A stretch of DNA of 64,000 nt. Source: Ensifer sp. LC11 (GTDB lineage: Bacteria > Pseudomonadota > Alphaproteobacteria > Rhizobiales > Rhizobiaceae). Location: assembly GCF_001695835.1 (NCBI RefSeq), contig NZ_MBSO01000001.1, positions 124,001 to 188,000 of the forward strand, given 5' to 3'. The notes under the pieces are model-generated. The model was not told where the DNA came from and did no database searches. It saw only the letters and a program-made list of their open reading frames with translations. Each line of letters starts with the position of its first letter. Position 1 is the stretch's first letter. Made by a program: the position numbers and the translations under genes. Below are positions 26,544 to 35,331 of this stretch, piece by piece.

Positions 26544-27653
26544 TCAGGCGGCGAGGCAGCCGCGCAGGACCTCTACCACGCGGCCGATCTCGTCGGCCGT
26601 CATGTCGTGATAGCTCGGCAGATTGATCGCCCTTCCGGGAAGATCATAGGCGGTGGTGTTGGCCGCAACCTCCTCGAAGGGGGGCAGCGAGCTTAAGGGC
26701 CAGAAGAAGACGCGGGCGTCGATGTTTTCGGCCGAGAATGCCTCCTGAAGCGTCTCCCGCGTCACGCCGGTTTCCGGAGCGAAGACGACCGTCGGCATCC
26801 AGAAGCCGTTCTTCGTTCCCTCCGGCTCCGGGTTCATGGCGACGGCGTTCACGCCTGCGAGCTGCTCCCGATAGGCATAGAAAATCTCGCGCTTGCGCTC
26901 GACCAGTTCGCCGACGCGCTCGATCTGCGCCAGACCGACGGCAGCCTGCAGGTTCGACATCTTGTATTTGAAGCCGATTTCGTCAGGCCAGAACTGCTTT
27001 TTCTGTCCGCGGGCGCGGCCGTGATTGGAAAGCGTCAGGACCTTTTCATAAAGCGTGCTGTTGCTGGTGACGAACATGCCGCCTTCACCTGTCGTCACGG
27101 TCTTGGTGCCATGGAAGGAAAAGGCGCCGAAGGCACCGAGAGCGCCGGCCTTGCGGCCGCGCCATTCCGAGCCGAGTGCCTCGGCGGCGTCCTCGACGAC
27201 CGGGATGTTGTGCCGCGCGCCGATTTCGAGCAGCTGGTCCATGTCGCAAAGGTTGCCGTAGATGTGGACGGCGATGATCGCCTTCGTCCTTGGCGTGATC
27301 GCAGCTTCGGCCTTTTCCGGGTCGATGCACCAGCTGTCGGCAAGAACGTCAACGAAAACCGGTCTTGCCCCGAGGTGAACGATCGGGGCGGCCGACGCCG
27401 TCCAGTTGGTGTCCGCCAGGATCACTTCGTCGCCCGGTCCGACCCCGAGAGCGGCAAGGCCCATATGCAGCGCGCCGGTGCAGCTCGATGTCGAGATCGC
27501 ATGTGTGACGCCGAGATGCGCGGCAAACGCGGCCTCGAAGCGGTTGATGTAGTCGTAGCAGCGCTCCCCCCAGCCATTTGCCGCGGCGTCCGTTGCATAG
27601 GCGACTTCGCGTTCTGTGATCGAGGGCTTGGTGTAGAGAATGCGGGGTTTCAT
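26544..27653 (-). CDS. DegT/DnrJ/EryC1 sugar aminotransferase
   Basis: 369 residues, PLP-dependent aminotransferase of the sugar-nucleotide class. AISTSSCTGALHMGLAALGV and VVEDAAEALGSEW are family blocks, and the PLP lysine lies in FSFHGTKTVTTGEGG. The lysine is present, so this is a true aminotransferase and not the Lys-lacking 3-dehydrase RfbH/DdhC that usually follows rfbFG. It probably makes a 4-amino sugar of perosamine type from a 4-keto intermediate. No strong ribosome site precedes the ATG. Confidence 0.88.
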   Translation of the reverse strand: MKPRILYTKPSITEREVAYATDAAANGWGERCYDYINRFEAAFAAHLGVTHAISTSSCTGALHMGLAALGVGPGDEVILADTNWTASAAPIVHLGARPVFVDVLADSWCIDPEKAEAAITPRTKAIIAVHIYGNLCDMDQLLEIGARHNIPVVEDAAEALGSEWRGRKAGALGAFGAFSFHGTKTVTTGEGGMFVTSNSTLYEKVLTLSNHGRARGQKKQFWPDEIGFKYKMSNLQAAVGLAQIERVGELVERKREIFYAYREQLAGVNAVAMNPEPEGTKNGFWMPTVVFAPETGVTRETLQEAFSAENIDARVFFWPLSSLPPFEEVAANTTAYDLPGRAINLPSYHDMTADEIGRVVEVLRGCLAA

Positions 27654-27705
27654 AGGGACGCCGTTCGTAAAGACTGGGACGTTGGTCGGAAGCCGCGAAT
27701 GTTAG

Positions 27706-27743
27706 AGCGGGAGAGGCAAAGCACAGGGCTTCCTTCTCCCGCT
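27706..27743. terminator. Weak hairpin between sugar genes
   Basis: AGCGGGAGA (27706-27714) can pair with TCTCCCGCT (27735-27743) around a 20-base loop. The 114-base gap between two leftward genes (27654-27767) contains nothing else. The AGAGCGGGA start resembles the arm of the RIME-like repeats, so it may be a repeat remnant. Confidence 0.4.
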
Positions 27744-27767
27744 ACCGCTTGTTGTGATCGACCCGCG

Positions 27768-28919
27768 TCAGAGCCAGACGTGGTCGAGTCCCGCCCGTTG
27801 CAGCCACGGTTGTGCGGCGATGGCGGCGCGGGCCTTCAAAGGATTGAGGCCGATGAACAGGGCTTCGGCTTCCTCTGGCAGCTCCTCAGGCGAAAGAACG
27901 GGGATGCCGAAGTGCGTGGCGCCCTTCATGTTTTCGTTGCGATCCAGGAACGCCACGACATCGACGGCCTCGCCGATGCGACCATAGATCCAGCTTCCGT
28001 AGAAACCGGCGCCATAGATTGCGACCTTGCGCTTGGCGTAACGCTCGGCGCCATCGTTGAGCTTTTCGGATGCCTGGTCCCAGAAGGCGCAAATGTCGCG
28101 GGCCTCCTTGGCGGCGCCGGCTGCCGCAGCCGAGGGCGCGGACGCTTCTGCAAGCGCTTCCGCGCGCCTTGCCACGACGAAAAATGCACCGGGGAACGAA
28201 GCCTTGTCGATGACCTGCAACTGGAAGCCAGCGCTTGCCAGTGCTTGAGCAATCGACGCCTCACTGAAGTGGTTGAGGTGATCGACCACGGCCATGTCGC
28301 CCGGATTGCCGGCAACATCGGGGATCGAAAACAGGAACGTTCCGTCCGGCCGCAGAAGCTCGCGCACGTCGCGCATGAACGCGACCGGGTCTGCCACGTG
28401 CTCGATGACGAAGTGGCTCATGACAGCGTCGAAGGTCGCCCGCCAGGCTTCGGGCGCCGCGTAGACCGCTTGTGCTTGCTTGGGCACCCACCCCTGCCAG
28501 GCAGATACATAGTCGGAGCTGACGTCGAAGACGTGAGGCCTCAGGTCGCTGCGGGCCGCGGTCATCTTGCGCAGCGTAACAGCCTTGGCTGCACCGTAGT
28601 CGAGGATCGAGGCGCCCTCAGGCAGATCCAGCAACCGAAGCGCCAGTGCAGCCTGATGGTCGGTGCGGTAGGTAATCGTCCCATCACTCGCCACCGCGAA
28701 GATCTGGTCATGGTTCTCGCTGGTGAGCGAGATCCGGTAGCCCGTGTCGTAAAAGGCCTGGATATCGGGAATGTCGTCACTCTGGGCATGGCCGCAGGCT
28801 GCGCACACGAAGACGCGTGTCGGCACGTCGAGCAGCGTCATCATCGATGTCAGCGCCGGCGCCGGCACGTCGTAGGTCGGGGCACCAATGTGGTCGCCGC
28901 ACACACGGCAGGTCGTCAT
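27768..28919 (-). CDS. SAM-dependent methyltransferase, sugar C-methyltransferase type
   Basis: 383 residues. An N-terminal zinc-type region has CRVC at residue 4 and CAAC near residue 38. A SAM domain (ILDYGAAKAVTLRKM; MSHFVIEHVADPVAFMRDVR) is followed by a C-terminal domain with VAIYGAGFYGSWIYGRI, as in C-methyltransferases and PglD-like folds. It is only distantly like the enzyme at 23374 and lacks that protein's HEHYSY block, so the substrate may differ. It overlaps the dioxygenase stop by four bases (ATGA). Confidence 0.75.
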   Translation of the reverse strand: MTTCRVCGDHIGAPTYDVPAPALTSMMTLLDVPTRVFVCAACGHAQSDDIPDIQAFYDTGYRISLTSENHDQIFAVASDGTITYRTDHQAALALRLLDLPEGASILDYGAAKAVTLRKMTAARSDLRPHVFDVSSDYVSAWQGWVPKQAQAVYAAPEAWRATFDAVMSHFVIEHVADPVAFMRDVRELLRPDGTFLFSIPDVAGNPGDMAVVDHLNHFSEASIAQALASAGFQLQVIDKASFPGAFFVVARRAEALAEASAPSAAAAGAAKEARDICAFWDQASEKLNDGAERYAKRKVAIYGAGFYGSWIYGRIGEAVDVVAFLDRNENMKGATHFGIPVLSPEELPEEAEALFIGLNPLKARAAIAAQPWLQRAGLDHVWL

Positions 28920-29773
28920 GCCGGTTCTCCCTGCGGCGCGACCAGTTCCGGCAGAACCTCGGCGAACTTCACGCCTGCGGCGAACGAGCCCTTCCAGCCG
29001 ATGCGGATACCGACCGGTTCGGCGAAGTTGAAGTAGCGGAACTGGATGCTCCAGCGTGGGGTCTGCGAGACGTTGTGACCGGATTGATGCAAGGTCAGGA
29101 AGTCCATAAGGATCAGGTCGCCGGGCTTGCTCAGCGGTGCGACATGCTTGTAGCGCGCCAGCCGCTCCTCGCCCCTGTGGAGATGCAGCGCATAGGCGCC
29201 GGTTTTTCCGGCGCCGGCGTCGTCCTCATAGACCGGCACGAGCCCTTCGGCTTGCGAACCTTCCGCAATCTGGACGGGACCCATGTCTGCGGTGACCGGC
29301 AGCAGTGGCGTCCAGAAGACGATGCCGTCGATGCTGCGCAATTGCGAGGGGAATTCCTGATGCCACTGCGCGCGGAACTTCTCTTCGCCGGGATTGTCGA
29401 TACGCATGCCGTAGCCGCCGGCAGCGATGCCGGGGATGCTGCCGGGCCGAAGCGCCTTGAAGACCTCGTCGTTGGCGGCCGAGCTGACGAGCCGCATGAA
29501 GGCGGGGATCTGCTTGACCGCATCATAGACCTCGCCACCCCAGGAGCGGTTGACGGCGATCAGCTTGCGATAGGCGATCGTCATCGCTTCGTGCGCCGTG
29601 CCTGTCGGCGCGTCGACGCCATACTTCTTGCAGATCAGTTCGAGGGTCTGACGTATGCCTTCCTGGATCGGCGCAACCTCCGACTGGATGTCGTAGAAGC
29701 CGGGCACGACGTGGTAGCCCTTGGTTTCGAATTCCTGGCGCGCGCTTTCGGAAATGATGGTGCCGTTCTTCAT
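28916..29773 (-). CDS. PhyH-family Fe(II)/2-oxoglutarate dioxygenase
   Basis: About 285 residues. The phytanoyl-CoA dioxygenase fold is suggested by RAQWHQEFPSQ with His138 and Glu140 as candidate iron ligands, and by a distal His (229 or 233) with Arg240 in HQSGHNVSQTPRW for 2-oxoglutarate. In polysaccharide loci such enzymes hydroxylate sugars or acyl groups. The ATG at 29773 overlaps the stop of the WbqC gene, and GGAGGAA lies 12 bases upstream; the longer upstream frame is out of place inside that gene. Confidence 0.8.
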   Translation of the reverse strand: MKNGTIISESARQEFETKGYHVVPGFYDIQSEVAPIQEGIRQTLELICKKYGVDAPTGTAHEAMTIAYRKLIAVNRSWGGEVYDAVKQIPAFMRLVSSAANDEVFKALRPGSIPGIAAGGYGMRIDNPGEEKFRAQWHQEFPSQLRSIDGIVFWTPLLPVTADMGPVQIAEGSQAEGLVPVYEDDAGAGKTGAYALHLHRGEERLARYKHVAPLSKPGDLILMDFLTLHQSGHNVSQTPRWSIQFRYFNFAEPVGIRIGWKGSFAAGVKFAEVLPELVAPQGEPA

Positions 29774-30495
29774 GATACGCTTGCTTCCTCCTTCAGGAAT
29801 TCCCGCCACGAAATAGTCTTCGGTAACAAATGCTTGCGCGCATCGGGACCGGTGCGTGCTATGAGGTCCAGGACGGAAACATAGGGTGTGAAGGTTTCGC
29901 GGGGCTGGGGCCACGGCGTGCAACTGTAGCTCATGTACTCGACGTGGACGCCGGCGGCTTCGAATGCCTGGTGATCGAGGTAGTTGGCCGCGCCGTGCCC
30001 GGTCAGGTAGCGCGTTCCTCCCGCCCGCAGCACCAGGTCGAGCACCCGCTGCCACGACGTTCCGTCGACCGACATTTCACTGGAGCGCTGGACAATGCGA
30101 TTGGCGCCGATGCCCATGTAGCGGGCAGGGGCCTCGATGCTGGCGATCAGCAGATCGCAGACGGTTTCCGTGGCATAGACCTCGTCGAAGATCGCCAGCG
30201 CATCGTCGATATACGGGGCGCCGCTCAGAGATTGGCGCAGCAGCGAGCGATGGCTTGCCCGCCAGTTGTCGCCGGTGCCCGAAAGGTCGTGGATCTTGTG
30301 AAAGCTACCCTTGCCAGCAAGCGGTATCGTCATCCAGCTTCGGTCGTTGCCGTTCAGGAGCTGAATGCGGTTGGTAAAGCTGCCTTTGGAAAACTGCGCG
30401 TCGTCCAGGTAGATATAGCCGTCGGCGAGCATCAGTTGCTCGAAGAAGCCCGGCCAGGGGAAGAGCATCGGCTGGGAGATGACGACGGCTGTCAT
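29770..30495 (-). CDS. WbqC-family protein
   Basis: About 241 residues. The WbqC signature is visible: VVISQPMLFPWPGFFEQLML, DGYIYLDDAQFSKGSFTNRI, and later RYLTGHGAANYLD. The family is found in O-antigen and other polysaccharide loci beside sugar aminotransferases and acyltransferases; its reaction is not firmly known. The start at 30495 is one base beyond the stop of the GNAT gene, and the end overlaps the dioxygenase start, so these genes form one transcript. Confidence 0.85.
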   Translation of the reverse strand: MTAVVISQPMLFPWPGFFEQLMLADGYIYLDDAQFSKGSFTNRIQLLNGNDRSWMTIPLAGKGSFHKIHDLSGTGDNWRASHRSLLRQSLSGAPYIDDALAIFDEVYATETVCDLLIASIEAPARYMGIGANRIVQRSSEMSVDGTSWQRVLDLVLRAGGTRYLTGHGAANYLDHQAFEAAGVHVEYMSYSCTPWPQPRETFTPYVSVLDLIARTGPDARKHLLPKTISWREFLKEEASVS

Positions 30496-30496
30496 G

Positions 30497-31051
30497 TCAG
30501 GCCTCACCCAGCAGGAGCTCGAGCAGCGCGACATCGTGGTGCTGCCCGCCGGCGTCAGCGAAGTGTTTCTCCATCTTGCCGACGACGCGGTATCCGAGCG
30601 ACAGATGAAGCTTCATGGAGAGGTCGTTATCCACCCTGATCTCGGCGAGAAGCTTGCGCAGGCCAAGCTTTTCCCGGCCGAGCGCGATCAACTGGCGGAG
30701 CGCCGAGCGGCCGAGCCCGCGCCCACGCGCGTGTGCGGCAAGTACGATGCCGCCATAGCCGGTTGCGTTCCTGCGGTGAATCTGGGTCACCTGAACATAG
30801 CCAACCGCCTTTGCGGTCGCCGTGTCCTCTATCGCAAGAAAGGTTTCACAAGGCTGGTTCTTTCTTCGCTCCACCCAAGCCGTAAGGTCGGCATCAGTCG
30901 TTCCGTCAGGCACGGTCAACAACAGCGATTGCAGGTCCCGATCACGGCGCAGTGCAAACAGAAGAGGAAGATCGCTATCGGAAAGGGCACGCAGGCGAGC
31001 GTCGTCCTTTGGCGTGACGGCGATGTTCCCGGTTTCTACTTGCGCACGCAC
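30497..31051 (-). CDS. GNAT-family N-acetyltransferase
   Basis: 184 residues. The acetyl-CoA binding motif A is seen as LAAHARGRGLGRSALRQLIA, and motif B as NDLSMKLHLSLGYRVVG. In this context it may N-acylate an amino sugar. The start is a GTG at 31051 inside the end of the preceding gene (16-base overlap), with GGAGG about 12 bases upstream. It is the second gene of the leftward operon. Confidence 0.82.
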   Translation of the reverse strand: MRAQVETGNIAVTPKDDARLRALSDSDLPLLFALRRDRDLQSLLLTVPDGTTDADLTAWVERRKNQPCETFLAIEDTATAKAVGYVQVTQIHRRNATGYGGIVLAAHARGRGLGRSALRQLIALGREKLGLRKLLAEIRVDNDLSMKLHLSLGYRVVGKMEKHFADAGGQHHDVALLELLLGEA

Positions 31052-31788
31052 TTCAGATAACCTCCAGGGGAGCTGGAAAGCACCAGTTTGCCGTTGAGCA
31101 CAGGGTCGGTTTCGAAGTGATCCGTTTCCTTGAGATAGGCATTGAGCGCGGCATAGGGCTCGTCGCCCGGATGCCAGACCTTCGAGCGTTTGGTCGGCGT
31201 CTGCGATGCGTCTCCCCAGCCGAGCAACGTATCGGCAACGACGATATACTGCCCTTCTGTGACGAGCGGGCCGTAGGTGCGCAGCTCGTCAAGCACGTGG
31301 TCGCGGCTGTGGTCGCTGTCGAGCACCACCATGACCGAAGCGCCTTCGGGGATCTCGGCCTTCACCTTCGCCATCGTTTCAGCCGATGTCGAGGGGCCCT
31401 CGATCAGCGTGATGCGCGAGGACATCGGATGCTTTTCGATGGAGTCGCGGTTGTGGGCGCGGATGTCGATGTCGACGCCGATGACCTTGCCCTTGCCGAT
31501 CAGTTGCAGCATCGCGGCCATGAAGATCACGGAGCCGCCACGCGCCACGCCCGTCTCGATGATGATATCAGGCTTGGTGTTCCAGATGACTTCCTGGGTC
31601 GCCATGACATCGGCAGGCATCTGGATGATCGGCACGCCCATGAAGGACCAGAGATAGGAGTAGTCGTACTTGTCGAGCGTTACCAAGGTTTCGTGCGCTT
31701 GCTGGAAAGCGGCTTGATCCCTGCCGAGCGCAAGCGCCATTTCCGTCTTGTGGGCTTCGAATGCGAGACGATCGTCTGCTACTGTCAT
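31036..31788 (-). CDS. CmcI/rhamnosyl O-methyltransferase-like protein
   Basis: 250 residues, cephalosporin-hydroxylase (CmcI) family, which are SAM-dependent methyltransferases despite the name. IIETGVARGGSVIFMAAMLQ holds the SAM motif, VIGVDIDIRAHN the acidic strand, and VMVVLDSDHSRDHVLDELR the metal/active site region. Members O-methylate sugars in glycolipids. It is the promoter-proximal gene of the leftward sugar cluster; the 31789-31977 spacer separates it from a rightward epimerase. Confidence 0.82.
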   Translation of the reverse strand: MTVADDRLAFEAHKTEMALALGRDQAAFQQAHETLVTLDKYDYSYLWSFMGVPIIQMPADVMATQEVIWNTKPDIIIETGVARGGSVIFMAAMLQLIGKGKVIGVDIDIRAHNRDSIEKHPMSSRITLIEGPSTSAETMAKVKAEIPEGASVMVVLDSDHSRDHVLDELRTYGPLVTEGQYIVVADTLLGWGDASQTPTKRSKVWHPGDEPYAALNAYLKETDHFETDPVLNGKLVLSSSPGGYLKCVRK

Positions 31789-31977
31789 TGCTGCCTGACA
31801 CCCTATCTTGATGCAATCTACGGATGCGCCATCGGTTGCGAATCGCGATCCACGGCGGTTTCACCGATTCGTAACGCTTTCCTGTGAACGCTTTCATGTC
31901 GGCAATTGCAAATACGGTCAAGGCCGGTTTCTTAAGGGCGAAAAGACGGGTAGATCTTGGTTCTGGCGGAAGGTTCC

Positions 31978-32523
31978 ATGTCGCGATTCGATCGAATTTC
32001 TACACCTATAGCGGGTCTTACCGTTGTCGAGCGGCAACGCAGGGGCGACGATCGCGGCTTCTTTTCGCGCTTCTTCTGTCGTGACGCGCTTGCCGATTTC
32101 GGCGTGGGCGGCACGGTTGCGCAGATCAATCACACGATGACGCAGGCGGCGGGCACGATCCGCGGTCTGCACTTCCAGCGCGCGCCACACGACGAGGCCA
32201 AGTTCGTCTCGTGTTTGGCCGGCGCCGTTTTCGATGTGGCGGTCGACATGCGGCCGGGATCCCCGACCTATCTGCACTGGCATGGCGAGGTGCTGAGCGC
32301 ACGGAACGGTCGCTCGATGATGATCCCCGGCGGTTTTGCCCACGGATTTCAAACGCTCGCAGACGATTGCGAGCTGATCTATCTGCACGACAAGCCCTAT
32401 GCACCCGAGGCCGAGGGCGGGCTCAACCCGCTCGATCCGAGACTTGCCATCGCCTGGCCGTTGCCGGTCGCGCAGATGTCGGCGCGTGACCAGGCCCTGC
32501 CCGTGCTGCCGATGGCGAGCTGA
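31978..32523 (+). CDS. dTDP-4-dehydrorhamnose 3,5-epimerase-like protein
   Basis: About 181 residues, cupin-fold RmlC family. Diagnostic blocks: RGDDRGFFSRFFCRDALADF, INHTMTQAAGTIRGLHFQRA with the catalytic His after GTIRGL, and MMIPGGFAHGFQTLADDCEL. It probably epimerises the 4-keto-6-deoxy intermediate of the neighbouring CDP-sugar route at C-3 and/or C-5. The ATG at 31978 has GGCGGAAGG upstream. It is divergent from the CmcI-like gene. Confidence 0.85.
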   Translation: MSRFDRISTPIAGLTVVERQRRGDDRGFFSRFFCRDALADFGVGGTVAQINHTMTQAAGTIRGLHFQRAPHDEAKFVSCLAGAVFDVAVDMRPGSPTYLHWHGEVLSARNGRSMMIPGGFAHGFQTLADDCELIYLHDKPYAPEAEGGLNPLDPRLAIAWPLPVAQMSARDQALPVLPMAS

Positions 32524-32605
32524 CTGCCTTTGTCCATCGTTGACTTCACGATGGATGGGAGGAGAATGAAATCTCCGCGCCACCACGACAGAAGGGGTGT
32601 CGACG

Positions 32606-33076
32606 ATGACGATCGCCAGAAAACTTCAAGACTATATCGATGGTGCGGGGGTCGCCTACGACACCGTTGACCACCACCGCACGGCCACCACCAGTCAGAC
32701 CGCAAGGGCAGCACACGTGCCCGGCAGCAGGCTTGCCAAATCCGTGGTCGTCCACCACGAGATGGGCTACGTGCTCGCCGTGGTTCCGAGCACGCATCGG
32801 GTTGAGCTTTCCACCTTACAGGACGTGATGGACCGCCGCCTCGGGCTCGCTTCGGAAGAGGAGGTTTGCTCGCTCTTTGCCGATTGCGATATCGGCGCGG
32901 TGCCGCCCGTTGGATCGGCCTATGACGTGCCAGTGCTGCTGGATGAAAGCCTGGGCGAGGTGAACGACGTCTATTTCGAGGGCGGCGACCACAGGACGCT
33001 GGTGCACATGAGCGGACCGAACTTCCGCAATCTGATGAAGGATGCGCGCGTCGCCCGCTTCAGCCATCCGGCGTGA
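32606..33076 (+). CDS. YbaK/ProX-type aminoacyl-tRNA deacylase
   Basis: About 156 residues. The YbaK fold is indicated by ARKLQDYIDGAGVAYDTVDH, the Lys in GSRLAKSVVVHHEMG, and RRLGLASEEEVCSLFADCDI followed by GAVPPVGSAYDVPVLLDESL. Such proteins hydrolyse mis-charged Cys- or Ala-tRNAPro in trans. GAAGGGG precedes the ATG at 32606; the upstream GTG at 32597 overlaps that site. It appears independent of the sugar genes. Confidence 0.88.
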   Translation: MTIARKLQDYIDGAGVAYDTVDHHRTATTSQTARAAHVPGSRLAKSVVVHHEMGYVLAVVPSTHRVELSTLQDVMDRRLGLASEEEVCSLFADCDIGAVPPVGSAYDVPVLLDESLGEVNDVYFEGGDHRTLVHMSGPNFRNLMKDARVARFSHPA

Positions 33077-33275
33077 GGATCGGGTTGATCGGTTCCTCCA
33101 CCACCGCTGGTTTTCCCGGCGGAGGCGGCGCATGTCGCTGTGTGAAGGGCTGGCCGTCAACCAGTGGTCGACTGGCGCTCTGGCTGGAATGCGCCGGCGA
33201 GACCTTGCCAAAGTCCGGACTTGGCGGCACCATCGCCTGGACAGACATCGATCTGTCGGGTTGGGGGAGGCGATA

Positions 33276-33611
33276 ATGACGCCGAGGACTTTGACCAGAA
33301 TTCTCGCAGTCCTTTTGGTTGCAAGCGCCGCACCGGCACTTTGCGCTCAAGCTCTGGCGCAGAACAGTATTTTCGACCAGTTTCCGATTGTGGTGGCTTG
33401 CGAGTACAAGGGCACGCACCACGCGTTCTATCTGTCGAAGGTGACAGCGGACGGCACGGCGACCTACATGGCGTCGGACAATTTTGCCGGTACCATCACG
33501 CTGACGGGGGAAGCGAAGGCGGTCGGTGCCGAAGAGGGCGGAACCTGCCTTGGAAAGACGATCGAGGAATTGAGGGCGTCCGGCCAGGCGCGGGACATCA
33601 GGGCCAACTAG
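33276..33611 (+). CDS. Small secreted protein, function unknown
   Basis: About 111 residues. A signal peptide (LTRILAVLLVASAAPALCAQ, cleaved after ALA near residue 28) is followed by a beta-rich domain with two cysteines (VACEYKGT and GGTCLGK) that could form a disulfide. No family recognised. GGGGGAGG lies seven bases before the ATG. The 33077-33275 spacer before it shows no convincing gene. Confidence 0.7.
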   Translation: MTPRTLTRILAVLLVASAAPALCAQALAQNSIFDQFPIVVACEYKGTHHAFYLSKVTADGTATYMASDNFAGTITLTGEAKAVGAEEGGTCLGKTIEELRASGQARDIRAN

Positions 33612-34053
33612 CTGCCTCAGCTCGGCTCCGGCGTGGGCTTCATCCATCTGAGAACTGCTGTCTCGGCCTTGGGTCGGCGGCCATCGCCGGTTTCCGGCAG
33701 ACCCTGAGCCCGATGGAGTACCGCTTTGCGTTGAAGCTGGGCTCGCTCGCAATCGTCTGCGCGTTAGGAATGCGGGGGCGTTTATCGGATTGGAATCAAG
33801 ATATAAATTGCGATTATACCGATACTTGGAAATAGCTGTCGTGGCCTTCCTTTCCGCGGTTGAGAACAGCTCATCTATTCAGGTGATATTTCGTTGGAAA
33901 GAATGCAAAACCTCCTGAAATAAGGTGGTTTCGGACAGGACGATCCTTGCGCGTCAGCCGTTCGCAGAAACGAAACCGCATAATTTTCTGTTGTAGCAAT
34001 CAAAAAATCTGATTTACTGCCACCCGCTGCTTGGCTTTGAGGGGATATTGCCG
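33612..34053. other. 442-base intergenic region, AT-rich in its second half
   Basis: No supported gene. A 40-codon frame (33713-33835, MEYRFALKLGSLAIVCALGM...) has a hydrophobic start but no ribosome site. The stretch from 33780 to 34020 is AT-rich with runs such as TATAAATTGCGATTATACC and AATCAAAAAATCTG, and probably holds the promoter of the L,D-transpeptidase/OmpA pair. Confidence 0.5.
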
Positions 34054-34731
34054 ATGGAGTTCACCCGCAGGGATATTATGCTTGGTGGTTTGGCGCTGCT
34101 TAGCGCCGGCGCGGTTCACAAACCCGCATCTGCTGCGGCGACGTCCTATTTTTCCGGCCCTGCCGTCGACAATGGCGTGACCTACCGCAGCACGAATTTC
34201 GCCAAGATCGATCGGAAATGGCAGCGCCAGGTCGTCAAGTATTTCAGCAGCGAGCCAATCGGCACTGTCGTTGTCGATACCAGGCACCATTTTCTCTACC
34301 TGATCATGGAGAACAAGACGGCTATCCGCTATGGCGTCGGTGTCGGGCGCGACGGCTTCAAGTGGTATGGCCGCGCCACGATCGACCGGAAATCGCTCTG
34401 GCCGCGCTGGACGCCGCCGCCGGAAATGCGCGAGCGCCATCCCGAACTGCCCGAATTCGTCGACGGCGGTTCGCCGAAGAACCCGCTCGGCCCGCGCGCT
34501 ATGTATCTGCTTCGTGATGGCGTCGATACCGGCTATCGCTTCCACGGCACGCTCGAACCCGGCAGCATCGGCAAGGATGCCTCGAGCGGCTGCATCCGCA
34601 TGTTCAACGAAGATGCGATCGATCTTTATCAGCGTTGCCCCATCGGTACCGCCGTGCAAGTCCTGCCGCACATCGCCGAAAAGGCCCCCGAGGTCAGCCA
34701 AGCAACCCCGGTCGCAACCCCGGTCGAATGA
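34054..34731 (+). CDS. L,D-transpeptidase with Tat signal
   Basis: About 225 residues. YkuD-family enzyme that makes 3-3 peptidoglycan cross-links or attaches lipoproteins to peptidoglycan. The active site is HGT at 164-166 and DASSGCIRMFNED with Cys180. The N terminus FTRRDIMLGGLALLSAGA has a twin arginine followed by a hydrophobic stretch, so Tat export is likely. TGAGGGGAT precedes the ATG; a TTG at 34048 lies within that spacing and is less likely. The next gene starts at or near its stop. Confidence 0.93.
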   Translation: MEFTRRDIMLGGLALLSAGAVHKPASAAATSYFSGPAVDNGVTYRSTNFAKIDRKWQRQVVKYFSSEPIGTVVVDTRHHFLYLIMENKTAIRYGVGVGRDGFKWYGRATIDRKSLWPRWTPPPEMRERHPELPEFVDGGSPKNPLGPRAMYLLRDGVDTGYRFHGTLEPGSIGKDASSGCIRMFNEDAIDLYQRCPIGTAVQVLPHIAEKAPEVSQATPVATPVE

Positions 34732-34745
34732 GGAATATCACCCTG

Positions 34746-35282
34746 ATGCCCGCTATGCCCGGATATACGAGGCTGCTGTCTGTTGCGGCCATTCTGCTGA
34801 CGCTGACTGCCTGCAACACCACCGAGATTGCTGCGGTCGAAGAGCCGGCTGTGGTGCCGATGACCGGAAAAACCGACGATCCGGCGCCCGGCTTCGAAAC
34901 CGTATCTGCCGGCACCGAAGAAGACTTCATCCTCAATGTCGGCCGCCGGACCTACTTCACGCAGGATTCGTCCGCGCTCGATTCCGTTGCCAAGGCAACG
35001 CTCGACAAGCAGGCGATCTGGCTCAACAGCAACCCGCGCTGGCTGGTGAAGCTGCAAGGATTTTCCGACGACAGCGGCTCCGGTTCCAAGATGGAAACGC
35101 TGTCGCAGAAGCGCGCCGACGCGGTGTTGGCCTATCTCGTCTCGAAGGGCGTGGACGCGAACCGCATGTGGGCCAAGGGCTACGGCAACGACCGCGAGGT
35201 CCGCGACTGCACCGAGCGCTCCTGTAAGGTGCAGAACCGCCGCGTCGTTTCCAATTTGAGGACGGAACGCGACGCGCTCTGA
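34746..35282 (+). CDS. OmpA-family lipoprotein
   Basis: About 178 residues. A lipobox (AAILLTLTAC) gives an acylated Cys near residue 22. The C-terminal OmpA-like domain, which binds peptidoglycan, shows NPRWLVKLQGFSDDSGS, LSQKRADAVLAYLVSKGVDA and RMWAKGYGNDREV, and ends SCKVQNRRVVSNLR. GAGGAA supports the ATG at 34746; an ATG at 34728 overlaps the transpeptidase stop and is an alternative. Pairing with an L,D-transpeptidase suggests a cell-envelope attachment role. Confidence 0.87.
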   Translation: MPAMPGYTRLLSVAAILLTLTACNTTEIAAVEEPAVVPMTGKTDDPAPGFETVSAGTEEDFILNVGRRTYFTQDSSALDSVAKATLDKQAIWLNSNPRWLVKLQGFSDDSGSGSKMETLSQKRADAVLAYLVSKGVDANRMWAKGYGNDREVRDCTERSCKVQNRRVVSNLRTERDAL

Positions 35283-35331
35283 ATGCGGGGGTGTCTGTTC
35301 GCCGATTTGCGCGGGGGCGGAATGCCGCGAT

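Noticed and set aside
26544-27653. Aminotransferase considered as RfbH/DdhC (3-dehydrase)
   Set aside because: The PLP lysine is present in FHGTK, whereas the dehydrase has His at that position.
33073-33276. 67-codon frame between the YbaK gene and the small secreted protein
   Set aside because: It overlaps the YbaK stop, has no ribosome site, and is low-complexity at its start.
33713-33835. 40-codon frame with hydrophobic start
   Set aside because: There is no ribosome binding site, no similarity I recognise, and it lies in a long intergenic region.
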